The notes under the pieces: model-generated
Database searches by the model: none
What the model saw: the letters and a program-made list of their open reading frames with translations, nothing else
What the model was told of the DNA's origin: nothing
In this document: positions 34,893 through 44,380 of the stretch, piece after piece
Numbering within the stretch: the stretch's first letter is position 1
Layout: every line of letters begins with the position of its first letter
Translations under genes and position numbers: made by a program
NCBI RefSeq assembly: GCF_001427665.1
Contig: NZ_LMHC01000001.1
Location: 498,780-562,779, forward strand
Direction of reading: 5' to 3'
DNA length: 64,000 bases
Source of the DNA: Caulobacter sp. Root655
GTDB lineage: Bacteria; Pseudomonadota; Alphaproteobacteria; Caulobacterales; Caulobacteraceae

Positions 34893-36614
34893 CTATTCCA
34901 GCCCCCGCGCCACGCCCTCGCGCCGGGGGTCCGCCCCGCCCTCAAGCACCCCGCCCGGCCGCACGATCACCCCATGCAGGCCCGAGGTCTCGTTCTGGCC
35001 GGTCTTCACCGCCACGCCGCGCGCCTGCAAGGCCGCGGTCATCTCCGGCCCCAGCTTCTCGACGTCGGCCGAGAAGGTGTCGCCGCGCGCCACCATGTTG
35101 GGCAGGTTGATCGCCTGCTGCATGGTCAGGCCCCAGTCGAACACCCCGATCATGGCCTTGAGATTGTAGGACAGGATCGCCGAGCCGCCCGGCGAGCCGA
35201 CGGCGGCCAGGAACTTGCCGTCCTTGTCGAGCACGATGATCGGAACCATCGACGAGCGCGGCCGCTTGCCACCGGCCACGGCGTTGGCGGCCGGGGCGCC
35301 GTCGCCGTCCGTGGGGTCGAAGTTGAAGTCGGTCAGCTGGTTGTTGAGGAAGAAGCCGCCGACCATCCGGCCCGAGCCGAACACGCTCTCGACCGTGGTG
35401 GTCATCGACACCACATTGCCGGCTGGATCGACGATGACCATGTGGGTGGTGCCCGCCGGCTCCAGGGTCTTGTCGGCGCCCACCGCCGGCGCGCCCTTGG
35501 GCAGGCCGAAGCTCGGGGCGGGGCCGGCCGTCTCGCCGATCAGCTTGGCGCGTTGCGCCACATAGGCCGGGTCGAGCAGCCCCTCGATCGGGACCTTCAC
35601 GAAGGACGGGTCGCCGATATAGCGGTCGCGGTCGGCGTACATCACCCGCTCGGCCTGCGCCAACTGGGTCCAGGCGATCGGGTCGCTGGGGCCGCGCTTG
35701 GCGATGTCGGTGTGCTCCAGCATCATCAGGGCCTGGATCACCGACACGCCGCTCGACGACGGGTTGGGCACGCAGACGGTGTAGACCTTCCACGGCCGGC
35801 ACAGAGCGTCGGCCGAGCGCGGCCTGTAGGCCTTGAGGTCGGCCAGGGTCATGCTGGAGGGCAGGTCGCCCTGGCGCAGCCGGTCGACGATGGCCTGGGC
35901 CAGCGGGCCCTCGTAGAGCGCGCTGGGGCCCCGCGAAGCCAGGCTGCGGAGGGTGGCCGCGTAGGCCGGGTTCTTCAGGGTGTCGCCGGCCTGGTAGCGC
36001 TGGCCGTTCGGCTTGGTGAAATAGGCGACCGCGTCGGGGGCCTGGCCTTGCGGGATGCGGGTGCTGTTGATCATGCCGGCCAGGCGGGGGCTGACCGTGA
36101 AGCCGTCGTCGGCCAGTGTCTCGGCGTCCTTGAACAGCGTGCCCCACGCCGCCTTGCCGTGCTCCTTCTGGGCCTGGGCCAGCATGCCCACCGCGCCGGG
36201 CACGCCGGTCGAGCGGCCCGACAGCACGGCGGCGACGAAGTTCAGCGGCTTGCCGTCGGGGCCCAGGAACAGCTGCGGCGTGGCGGCCTGCGGGGCTTTC
36301 TCGCGGCCGTCATAGGCAGTGACCTTGCCGGTCTTGGCGTCATAGAACGTCATGAACGAACCGCCGCCCAGCCCCGAGCTCTGCGGCTCCACCAGGCCCA
36401 GCACCGACTGCACCGCCACCGCCGCGTCGACGGCCGAGCCGCCGTCCCGCAACACCCTCAGGCCCGCCTCGACCGCCAGCGGATTGGCGGCGGCGACCAT
36501 GCCACGCGGGGCGTAGGCCGGCGCCGTGGCCGCGACGGCCGGGGTCGGGGACCCCGCCGCCAACGGCGCGCAGCCGGCGAGCAGGGTGAGGAGCAGCGGA
36601 GCGACCAGACGCAT
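34893..36614 (-). CDS. ggt: Gamma-glutamyltransferase (glutathione hydrolase)
   Basis: A 573-residue self-processing enzyme that cleaves or transfers the gamma-glutamyl group of glutathione in the periplasm. The nucleophile and cleavage site is Thr389 in GTTHMV. VESVFGSG and SPGGSAI, typical of the small subunit, follow it. The N-terminus MRLVAPLLLTLLAGCAPL carries a lipobox (LAGC), so the protein is likely a lipoprotein. GLGGGSFMTFYD lies at the usual place in the large subunit. The start at 36614 is set by the signal sequence. Confidence 0.94.
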   Translation of the reverse strand: MRLVAPLLLTLLAGCAPLAAGSPTPAVAATAPAYAPRGMVAAANPLAVEAGLRVLRDGGSAVDAAVAVQSVLGLVEPQSSGLGGGSFMTFYDAKTGKVTAYDGREKAPQAATPQLFLGPDGKPLNFVAAVLSGRSTGVPGAVGMLAQAQKEHGKAAWGTLFKDAETLADDGFTVSPRLAGMINSTRIPQGQAPDAVAYFTKPNGQRYQAGDTLKNPAYAATLRSLASRGPSALYEGPLAQAIVDRLRQGDLPSSMTLADLKAYRPRSADALCRPWKVYTVCVPNPSSSGVSVIQALMMLEHTDIAKRGPSDPIAWTQLAQAERVMYADRDRYIGDPSFVKVPIEGLLDPAYVAQRAKLIGETAGPAPSFGLPKGAPAVGADKTLEPAGTTHMVIVDPAGNVVSMTTTVESVFGSGRMVGGFFLNNQLTDFNFDPTDGDGAPAANAVAGGKRPRSSMVPIIVLDKDGKFLAAVGSPGGSAILSYNLKAMIGVFDWGLTMQQAINLPNMVARGDTFSADVEKLGPEMTAALQARGVAVKTGQNETSGLHGVIVRPGGVLEGGADPRREGVARGLE

Positions 36615-36830
36615 GAACGAACTTCCGTCGAAACGGCGACCGGCGCGGGCGCCGGACGGCCTTGGGGCACGCGGACGGCCAAGGTCGCCCAACTCTCCAG
36701 AAAGGGAGCGCGGCCTTGCGGGTCAAGGCCTCAAGCCCCTTCTCCACAAACTTCGCGCCGTCTGCATCAAAACCCGCTTGCGCCCCACCGGTGAACGGGC
36801 TATCTCCCCCGCCTTGCCGAAAGGCAGTGC

Positions 36831-36907
36831 GCGCCCGTAGCTCAGCTGGATAGAGCATCAGACTACGAATCTGAGGGTCGGACGTTCGAATCGTTCCGGG
36901 CGCGCCA
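36831..36907 (+). tRNA. tRNA-Arg, anticodon ACG
   Basis: A 77-base cloverleaf. Acceptor stem GCGCCCG pairs with CGGGCGC, and the discriminator G and CCA are encoded. The D-arm starts AGCTCAGCTGGATAGAGC. The anticodon stem CAGA/TCTG holds loop CTACGAA with anticodon ACG. The T-arm is GGACG-TTCGAAT-CGTTC. ACG becomes ICG after TadA editing and reads most CGN codons. Its 3' half faces the integrase remnant, as expected for an island attachment site. Confidence 0.97.
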
Positions 36908-37603
36908 TCTTTCTTCGACATGCCAGACCGTTGAGAACCGTTGCCATTCAACGGCTCGGGCGGTCGCGAGCAACCGTCTTCGGACAATTCAGCAGACAGT
37001 TCAGGAGCCTCGGTCTGACGCTCCTGTGACCACTTTTGTGCCAAGGTCCGCAGTTCGTCGTGCAGATCGTCGGTCCGAAGATGGCCGTATCGGGCGCTCA
37101 TCTGGAGCGTCGAATGGCCTAAAACCCCGCTCAAACGGTAGAGGTCACCGCCCCCTTGAACCCACCATGACGCGAAGGTGTGGCGAAGGTCGTGCCAACG
37201 GAAGTCTTTGATTCCGCTTGCCTTCAAGGCTGACGCGAATGCCTTCTTCGGGTCCACATAACGGCTGCCATCGGATTTGCAGAACAGGTAGGGCGACGTC
37301 GGTCGGTTGGGAGTGTGCAGGAGGCTTTCGACTGTGACCGCTGCTGTGTCCACTAAGGGCACGCGGCGTGGCGCGTTGGTCTTCGTCTTATCGAGATGAA
37401 ATCTCTCTCCTTTCGAGGTCGATCGCCCTCACTGTCAGACCCAGTAGCGCTTCGCGCCGCATCCCGGTTTCGACCGCCAGCACGAGCATGGGTTTGAGGA
37501 AGTTGGGCGCCGTCCGCTGCAGGGCCGCGAATTCGATACGAGTCAGAAACCGGGTCCGAGGGCGATGTCCGGTTGCGGAGCCAGGGAGCTTTTGGCGCGT
37601 CAT
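36908..37603 (-). pseudogene. Tyrosine recombinase (phage/island integrase) remnant
   Basis: Only the catalytic half is left, and it is broken. From 37603 a frame gives FLTRIEFAALQ and ETGMRREALLGL (first catalytic Arg), then meets TAA near 37385. In another frame the protein continues LDKTKTNAPRRVPLVD, HDLRHTFASWW (His-x-x-Arg), VLGHSTLQMSARYGH (His and the Tyr nucleophile). So all active-site residues exist but are split by a frameshift, and the N-terminal DNA-arm domain is gone. The second frame has no stop before the tRNA and reads on through it in antisense. Low activity or none is expected. Confidence 0.85.
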
Positions 37604-37633
37604 TTCGGAGGCGGTTCAGATCTGCTTACAAGC

Positions 37634-37707
37634 TTGACAATGTGAGATTTTTCTCTGTTCTTTCGCATGAAGCTTTAGGTTGATTTTCGAACCTGGGTGG
37701 GGGTTTC
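37634..37707 (+). promoter_or_regulatory. Possible promoter and ribosome-binding region of the first Rhs module
   Basis: An AT-richer stretch with TTGACA at 37634-37639 is the only good -35-like box close to the start of the first large gene. No convincing -10 is seen at the right distance. GGGTGGGGG is at 37694-37703, a usable ribosome-binding site for ATG 37708. Confidence 0.3.
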
Positions 37708-40700
37708 ATGAGAAGAGCCAAGCTGCTGCCTATCGTTGCCGCGAGCGTCGCGGCGATGGTCGGCGGACCGGCGGCCTATGCCGCATTGCCTGCGGTGAAG
37801 CTCCTGACGGCGCCTTTGGTGACGCCCGCGGACGCCTGGAACTACTATGGCGGTGCGGAGGCCCACAGCGATGGCGTGCTGGCCTGGACGACTCCCCCGC
37901 CGGAGATCAAGGCCATGGCCCGGTCACTGGGCGCCAGTCGCCTGACGGCCGGTCTTGGCCAAATCGACACGGATCAGTACGCTTCCAATATCGCTGCCTA
38001 CGTTCGCAATAACATCAAGACCGAGTTCCGCTTCGGCTTGGCCAAGGGGGGGCGGGGCGCGCTCATCGACTTGTCCGGCACGCCGTTCGATCAGGCCGAC
38101 CTGATGGTGCGCCTGCTGCGCGCGGGTGGGGTGTCGTCGTCGTTCCAGACGGGCACGATCACCCTGAACGCTCAGCAGTTCGGCCAGTGGACAGGCCTCA
38201 TCAAAGGCCTGGATCCCGTCGCCCAAACCTTCACGGTCGATGGCAAGGCCGCGTGCCAGCTACTAGCCGACGGCGGCGTCCCGGCGACGGTCAACGGCGC
38301 GAACGACTGCGCTCTAGTCTCGGGCGATCTCTCCACCGTCACCTTGACGCACGTCTGGGTGCAGACGAACGGCAAGCTGTATGATCCGTCCTTCAAGCGT
38401 CATCGTCTGGCGACGCCAGTCGCGCTGAGCGCGGTCACAGGCTGCGCGGCGACCACTTGCGCCGCGACCGTGACGACGCAGGCGATGGCGGGCGCGACCA
38501 CTGGCGTGCTGGGAACGATGGCGATCCCCTATGTCCAGAACGTCAACGCCGGCGGCGTGACCGCCGGGATGAACGCTATCGCCACCCAAACCGAGGCCAG
38601 CCTGCGCGCGACGACCTACGCCAACATGTCGTTTTCGGACTTCACTGGCCAGAAGAAGATCGACGCCAGCTTCAGTCCCGTCGCTTCGGCGTCGCTGCCC
38701 TACATTGCATCGACCCAGTTCACCTGGAACTGTGACGCCGCCGCGAGCACCTGTGGCGTGCCTGATCAGTACAGGGCAACGTTCACGATGACCATTTTTG
38801 GTCAATCATACACCTTCTTCGGCGACGAAGCGGCGAACCGGGTTCTCGTGATCCGGAACTACGGCCTGTATTCGGACGGCGTAAAGATCGCGACCTATTC
38901 CTGCACGACCTGCGGTGTCACCCTCAAGACCCGAGCTGGCGGTGTGACGGGCGTCCAAGACAGCACCACCATGATGGGGTTTTCGGTCAATCATCCCTAT
39001 GCCGCCAATGGCGGAGTCTATGCGGACGATAGCGGAAACTTGGTCGTATACGATGTGGCGCGCAACGCCGTCACGATCGTGGACGGCTTCGGCGACTCCG
39101 GTCTGGCCGCCCAGCAAGCCTATGCTGACCTCGAGGTCGAGCATAACGCCGTGTTGGGCACATCGGCCTCTCTCGTCAGGCCTGAATCTGGGGCAGCCAT
39201 AGGCATTTTGCGATCTCAGCAGTCCCTCGTGGAGGGCGCGGTAGGAGCGGCGTTTTCCACGCCGGTGACACGGCACCATGTTGTTGGTCTGATTAACTTC
39301 GGCACGATCAGCGCCCAGCATTCCCTCTCGTTGCAATCCGCGACTTCGGATGCCGCGACCCTGACGGCCAGCTTCAAGACGGTCGCCCTGCTGGACTCCA
39401 TCTTCGAGACCGCTATCGAGAACGCGGCGGTTCACACAAGCGCCCCGTCTCTTTTCGTGCTTGCGAACGAGAAGGGCATCCGGTTCATGAACTTCACCAG
39501 CGCTCAGGCGAGCGCTGCGCTGCTACAGACTCAGAATTACACCACCGACGATAAGGCGAGGATCATAGCGGGAGCAGGAGAGGGTTTTGATTTCATCCTT
39601 CCGCAGAACTCGACCACGGGATGCTTCACGCTCGCCGCCAACCCCGACAACGGTAGTGTAAGCGGCCAAACCTGTCTGTACGCCGAAACCGAACCCAGCC
39701 TCGCCTATCGGGACGGCAAAGTTTCCTATCTCATTGGCAACGAGCTCAAGGGCCAAGGCGTCAAAATTCCGGAAATCACGCCGCGCATCGAACGCGCCGA
39801 CTATAGCCTCAAGCAGAAGAGCTATTACAGCGTCGACTTGGCCCGTGGGGCGCTGACCATCAAGCCCGCGCCGGATATCACGACCGGCGCCGGCGAATTC
39901 CCTATGAGTCTGTCATTTATGCGCACCTATGACTCAGGCGCCTCGGTAAGGGAAATGACGAGCCGCGCCGGGTCTCTGCAGAACAGTCAGATCACGCGTA
40001 GCTACAGTGCGCCCGGGACCCGATTGCAGGTTGTGGGCTCATCTGCAGGAGGGGAAGACTTCGACGCTTCGGGCCCGCTTGTCGGTGGCGGCTGGTCAAA
40101 CAACTTTCTCATCTCGGCCGAGATTCGGCCGAACGTTCCATTCGCGTTTGGGCAAAAATCTCTCCTGCACGCGTCGACCGTCCTATCGGCCATCGAGGTC
40201 ATGCAGGGGGTTCACCTCAGCGAGTCGTTTGGCGGACGGTTGACGGCGATGTTCATCGGCGACTGGCTTGTCAATCAGGTTCAGGAAAACACCATCGCCC
40301 TGACCACGGGGCCGGACGTCCAGACCTTCTTCAAGCTGCCCAGCGGGGCCTATCAGGCGCCGTCCGGGGCGACCGCGAAACTGACCCTTTCCGGGGATCG
40401 CATCGTGAGAATGGTTGATTCGAAAGTCCAAGCTTTTACTTATCACAATCTAGAAATCAAATATACCGGCTCCGATGGAGCCACGATGACACTTGTCCGT
40501 CCCGGAAAGACCCTTGGTGGCGTGAATAGAACCACTGGAAATCTTGTTCACCCCTCGAAGTGGGAGTTTTCGAACGGTGTTGTTGTAAATTTTACCTATA
40601 ACAACCGTGGCCTTACGTCGGTATACAACAACCTTGGGCGGTCTTTGACCTTCGTTACGGGCGGAGATACATCATCATCGATCCAATCGATCGTCGATGA

Positions 40701-41712
40701 TAGCGGCCGGACTGTCAGTTACGCGCTTAGTGACTGTCCGTGGACCCATCCGGAGCTGCCGAGCAGCTATCCCGAAACCCTGGCCATGCCGGCGATTTTC
40801 GCCTGCAACACCCTGAAGGTCACGCGACCGGATCAGACTGTCGAGACCTACAGCTACGCGGCGGGGGATGACTCCCCCAATCCCTCCGTGGTGGTCAAAT
40901 CGAGCTATCGCCTGCGCCGATGGTACTTGCCTAGCAATTCAACCACACCGTATCGCCTGTTCACCTATGACGACGTGTTCCACCTGAGCTCCATCAAGGA
41001 CCCTCTCGGTCGAGAGACCAAGTATTTCGAAGGTTCGATCGGTGACGAAACTTTGAAAGTGACTGAAGTGGTGTCCCCGGGCGGCGACGTGGAGCGACAC
41101 GTCTTCGACGACTACAACAGCCTTCTGAGTTCAGAGGATGCCCTGCATAGGAAGATCACCAAGCGTTATGATGCGTCACAGCGGCTGATCGGCGTCACCT
41201 ATCCAGAAAGTAATTCAGCGACCTACACCTACGACGTCCGGTCGAATCTAAAGACTGAGTCCAACATCTCGAAATCCGGATCGGAGATCCTCACCGCGAC
41301 GACGAATTACATGGAGGGCAGCACAGTCTGGTCGTGTGTGAACATATACACCTGTGACAAGCCGCTCACGGAGACCGACGCCCGCAACAATACGACAACC
41401 TACACCTGGGACTCGACGACCGGGCAGATGACCAAGGTCGTCAAGCCGCTCGGCGCGCAGACCGACCTGTCCTACGACAGCTATGCGGGAACCGACGGTG
41501 GAACCCTGCGGCTGCCGGGCCGCAAGACCGAGAAAGTTTCGGCCAGCCAGAACATCGTGACGACCTACGCCTATGACGCGGCCAAAAAGTTCGTGCTCAA
41601 GAGCGCGGCGGTTGATCCGGGCGGAGCGGCCAGTTCCATCACCTGCTTTAAGTTCGACGCGGTGGGCAACCCGATCGGGGTCACCGATCCGCGCGCGGGA
41701 GCCTGCCCATGA
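37708..41712 (+). CDS. Secreted transglutaminase-like/YD-repeat protein, module 1 large subunit
   Basis: A 1,334-residue protein. A Sec signal peptide ends at AYA/ALP (about residue 26). Residues about 90-230 look like a transglutaminase-like domain: FDQADLMVRLLRAGG, then His215 in LTHVW and Asp226 in LYDPSF. The spot where catalytic Cys should be is Phe127, so it is probably inactive. A middle region of about 500 residues is unrecognised. Residues from about 690 show the start of an Rhs-like shell (PEITPRIERADY, FPMSLSFMRTYDSG), and the last 350 residues contain YD repeats (TYTYDVRSNL). A less GC-rich stretch lies at 40390-40700. The stop overlaps the next gene by ATGA. A paralogue is at 45547-49671. 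Confidence 0.8.
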   Translation: MRRAKLLPIVAASVAAMVGGPAAYAALPAVKLLTAPLVTPADAWNYYGGAEAHSDGVLAWTTPPPEIKAMARSLGASRLTAGLGQIDTDQYASNIAAYVRNNIKTEFRFGLAKGGRGALIDLSGTPFDQADLMVRLLRAGGVSSSFQTGTITLNAQQFGQWTGLIKGLDPVAQTFTVDGKAACQLLADGGVPATVNGANDCALVSGDLSTVTLTHVWVQTNGKLYDPSFKRHRLATPVALSAVTGCAATTCAATVTTQAMAGATTGVLGTMAIPYVQNVNAGGVTAGMNAIATQTEASLRATTYANMSFSDFTGQKKIDASFSPVASASLPYIASTQFTWNCDAAASTCGVPDQYRATFTMTIFGQSYTFFGDEAANRVLVIRNYGLYSDGVKIATYSCTTCGVTLKTRAGGVTGVQDSTTMMGFSVNHPYAANGGVYADDSGNLVVYDVARNAVTIVDGFGDSGLAAQQAYADLEVEHNAVLGTSASLVRPESGAAIGILRSQQSLVEGAVGAAFSTPVTRHHVVGLINFGTISAQHSLSLQSATSDAATLTASFKTVALLDSIFETAIENAAVHTSAPSLFVLANEKGIRFMNFTSAQASAALLQTQNYTTDDKARIIAGAGEGFDFILPQNSTTGCFTLAANPDNGSVSGQTCLYAETEPSLAYRDGKVSYLIGNELKGQGVKIPEITPRIERADYSLKQKSYYSVDLARGALTIKPAPDITTGAGEFPMSLSFMRTYDSGASVREMTSRAGSLQNSQITRSYSAPGTRLQVVGSSAGGEDFDASGPLVGGGWSNNFLISAEIRPNVPFAFGQKSLLHASTVLSAIEVMQGVHLSESFGGRLTAMFIGDWLVNQVQENTIALTTGPDVQTFFKLPSGAYQAPSGATAKLTLSGDRIVRMVDSKVQAFTYHNLEIKYTGSDGATMTLVRPGKTLGGVNRTTGNLVHPSKWEFSNGVVVNFTYNNRGLTSVYNNLGRSLTFVTGGDTSSSIQSIVDDSGRTVSYALSDCPWTHPELPSSYPETLAMPAIFACNTLKVTRPDQTVETYSYAAGDDSPNPSVVVKSSYRLRRWYLPSNSTTPYRLFTYDDVFHLSSIKDPLGRETKYFEGSIGDETLKVTEVVSPGGDVERHVFDDYNSLLSSEDALHRKITKRYDASQRLIGVTYPESNSATYTYDVRSNLKTESNISKSGSEILTATTNYMEGSTVWSCVNIYTCDKPLTETDARNNTTTYTWDSTTGQMTKVVKPLGAQTDLSYDSYAGTDGGTLRLPGRKTEKVSASQNIVTTYAYDAAKKFVLKSAAVDPGGAASSITCFKFDAVGNPIGVTDPRAGACP

Positions 41713-44378
41713 GCCGCGCGATCATCACTTCGGCGGCCGGTAGGGCTTGGAGGGTCGCGGCGCTGCTGCTGCTCACAGGCTGGCTGGCGCTGAGCGCCGC
41801 CGCGCCGGCCCACGCCCAGATAGCCGACGACTACACGACCTACTATCAGTGGGACGGACAGCGGCGGCTGACGATGAAGATCGGTCCCGACCCGGACGGG
41901 TCGAACCCGCGTCCGGACAATACGGCCTCGGCCAAGCGGCGGGCGGAGAAATACACCTACGACGACGACGGCCAACTGATCCAGACGGACGTGGGGACGG
42001 TGACCGCGGTGGCGGTGTCGGCGACGGGCGTGGTCACGGTCACCGACTGGGCGGCCGAGCAGACCACCCGGGTCCGCTATGACGCGACCGGCAACAAGAC
42101 CCAGGTTTACGCAGCTGGAACCGCGCCGACCCTGACGCAGATCAGCTACGACGCCGACGATCGCCCCGTCTGTTCGCGGGTCCGGATGGACGCCACCCTG
42201 TTCGCCGACCTCTACACCGCCACCGACCGGCCGGACGCCTGCGCGACCCCGGCGGCGGTCGCCAATCCCGACCGGATCACCAAGACGGTCTATGACGCCG
42301 CCGGCCAGGTCACCCAGGTGATCCAGGCCCTGGGCACGGCCGACCAGCGCGCCTACGCGACCTACAGCTACACGGCCAACGGCAAGCAGGCCTCGATCAA
42401 GGACGCCCGCCAGAATCTGACCACCCTGCGCTATGACGGCTTTGACCGGCTGTGCCGCCAGGAGTTCCCGGCCGTGGCGGTTTCGTCGGCGGTCTCCAAC
42501 GGCCCGCCGGCCCCGCCAAACCAGGACTATCTGGCCTGCCGCGCGACCCTGGCCGAGGCCCAGGCGGCGACCGGCGGCGACTTCGAGGAGTACGGCTACG
42601 ACGCCAACGGCAACAAGACCTGGCAACGCAAGCGCGACAACGGCGGGCTGAGCTACACCTACGACGCCCTCAACCGTATGACGATCAAGAGCGGCTCCAG
42701 GATCGCCACGGTCAACACCGCTTATGACCTGACCGGCAAGCCGACCGACATCACGTTCGGGATCGGCGGTTCGGGGATCATCTATGGCTACGACACCGCC
42801 GGTCGCCTGACCTCGGAGAAGAGTTACGGCCGCGAACTGAAGTTCGAGTACGACGCGGCCGGCAACCGCACCAAGGTCACCTGGCCCGACCTGTCCGAGG
42901 CGGCCTACGCCTATGACGCGGCCGGCCGGCCCAAGTCGGTGGCGGCCGGGGCGGCCTCGATCACCTACATCCACGACGACCTGGGCCGGCGCGGCGACCT
43001 CAACCGCGCCAGCAACGCCAAGGACCACTTCGGCTACGACAGCGGCAACCGCCCGACCAACTGGACCCTGACCTTCACCGGGGCGGGCAAGAACCAGAGC
43101 GACACGCTGGGCTACAACCCGGCCAGCCAGCTGGTCAGCGAGGCCCTGGGCAACGACCTCTACCGGTGGACCGGCTTCAGCAACGACCGAGCCGCCACGG
43201 CCGACGGCCTCAATCGCGACGCCACCCTGGTGACGATCGGCGGCTACGACCTCAATCAGAACCTGATCAGGGACAACACCCGCGACTTCACCTACGACGG
43301 CGAGAACCGGCTGACGACGGTGACCGGTCCAGCCAGCGCCACCCTGTCCTACGATCCGCTGGGCCGGCTGCGCGAGACCAACATCAACAACGTCGTCACC
43401 CAGTTCCTCTATGACGGTGACAAGCTGACGGCCGAGTTCAGCGGCTCGGCGACCACGCCGCTGCGCCGCTACCTGCACGGGGTGGGCACGGACGTGCCGC
43501 TGGTCTGGTTCGAGGGCGCGGGCCTGGGCGACATCCGCTACCTGCATCCCGACCGCCAGGGCTCGATCGTGGCCTGGAGCGACGCCGCGGGCGTCGCCCA
43601 GGCGACCTACACCTACGGCCCCTATGGCGAGCCCGGCGACAACTGGGCGACCGGCAGCCGCTTCCGCTACACCGGCCAGATCGCCCTGCCGGAGCTGAAG
43701 CTCTATCACTACAAGGCCCGGGTCTATGACCCGATGCGGGGCTGGTTTCTCCAAACCGACCCCATCGGCTATGGCGACGGGCTGAACCTCTACGGTTACG
43801 TGGGGAATGATCCGCTGAATAAGAGCGATCCGACTGGGACGGCGGAACTGCCGCAGTGGTTGGTCGACGCGTTCCAACGGACAGCGCCGCCTCCATCTGG
43901 TGAGCAGGTCCAAAGCTATGGCGGCGATAAGCAGGAGGTAATGGGAGCGTCGATCCGAAGCGCCCAATATCGTGCTGGAATAGAGTTGACTAAATTGGAG
44001 GTCGCCGCCGCTGAATTCTTCCTTGGGGGACTTGAATTTACTGCGGGTAAGGTTGCTCAGCCGGCTTTGACTACTGTCGGAAGGTGGATGGCGAAGTCTG
44101 AGCTCAATGCGATGGTGGAGAGTGGTGTTGTCCAGGAAAGTCTCAGTGGAACTACACACGTAGCAATGCCTGCATCAGCAAGCGCGTTTAAAGCTGCTCC
44201 AAAGGGGAGTCTGTATGTGGAGTTTTCGGTTCCTTCCAGCACTCTGAAGCCGACATCGAACGGCTGGGCAAAGATCGTCGGTCCCAATTCGCTCGAAGGG
44301 CGGCTGGCGGCGAGGAGAGGTGAACCGGTTCCTCAAATGCCCAAGGTGGAAGATATTCGCGTGCGAGGAGGAAATTAG
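41709..44378 (+). CDS. Secreted Rhs protein with variable C-terminal tip, module 1
   Basis: An 889-residue protein. A Sec signal peptide ends near AHA/QIA (about residue 37). YD repeats fill residues about 45-600. The Rhs-associated core lies at about 605-710: YLHPDRQGS, YGPYGEPGDNW, ARVYDPMRGWFLQTDPIGYGDGLNLYGYV, ending DPTGT at 707-711. After this the sequence is unique for 178 residues and GC drops, as in polymorphic toxins. The tip ends with LYVEFSVPSSTLK, GWAKIVGPNSLEGRLAARRG and PQMPKVEDI. From memory this resembles tips labelled TreTu, an ADP-ribosyltransferase type; tentative. Coupled upstream by ATGA; a candidate immunity gene follows after two bases. Confidence 0.85.
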   Translation: MSRAIITSAAGRAWRVAALLLLTGWLALSAAAPAHAQIADDYTTYYQWDGQRRLTMKIGPDPDGSNPRPDNTASAKRRAEKYTYDDDGQLIQTDVGTVTAVAVSATGVVTVTDWAAEQTTRVRYDATGNKTQVYAAGTAPTLTQISYDADDRPVCSRVRMDATLFADLYTATDRPDACATPAAVANPDRITKTVYDAAGQVTQVIQALGTADQRAYATYSYTANGKQASIKDARQNLTTLRYDGFDRLCRQEFPAVAVSSAVSNGPPAPPNQDYLACRATLAEAQAATGGDFEEYGYDANGNKTWQRKRDNGGLSYTYDALNRMTIKSGSRIATVNTAYDLTGKPTDITFGIGGSGIIYGYDTAGRLTSEKSYGRELKFEYDAAGNRTKVTWPDLSEAAYAYDAAGRPKSVAAGAASITYIHDDLGRRGDLNRASNAKDHFGYDSGNRPTNWTLTFTGAGKNQSDTLGYNPASQLVSEALGNDLYRWTGFSNDRAATADGLNRDATLVTIGGYDLNQNLIRDNTRDFTYDGENRLTTVTGPASATLSYDPLGRLRETNINNVVTQFLYDGDKLTAEFSGSATTPLRRYLHGVGTDVPLVWFEGAGLGDIRYLHPDRQGSIVAWSDAAGVAQATYTYGPYGEPGDNWATGSRFRYTGQIALPELKLYHYKARVYDPMRGWFLQTDPIGYGDGLNLYGYVGNDPLNKSDPTGTAELPQWLVDAFQRTAPPPSGEQVQSYGGDKQEVMGASIRSAQYRAGIELTKLEVAAAEFFLGGLEFTAGKVAQPALTTVGRWMAKSELNAMVESGVVQESLSGTTHVAMPASASAFKAAPKGSLYVEFSVPSSTLKPTSNGWAKIVGPNSLEGRLAARRGEPVPQMPKVEDIRVRGGN

Positions 44379-44380
44379 CG

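Noticed and set aside
36340..36830. Integrase coding region extending into ggt
   Set aside because: The open frame past the tRNA is antisense read-through into a well supported ggt gene, not a genuine extension.
41571..44159. 862-residue minus-strand frame antisense to the first Rhs gene
   Set aside because: Val/Gly/Asp/Arg-rich mirror of YD repeats with no domain; typical antisense shadow.
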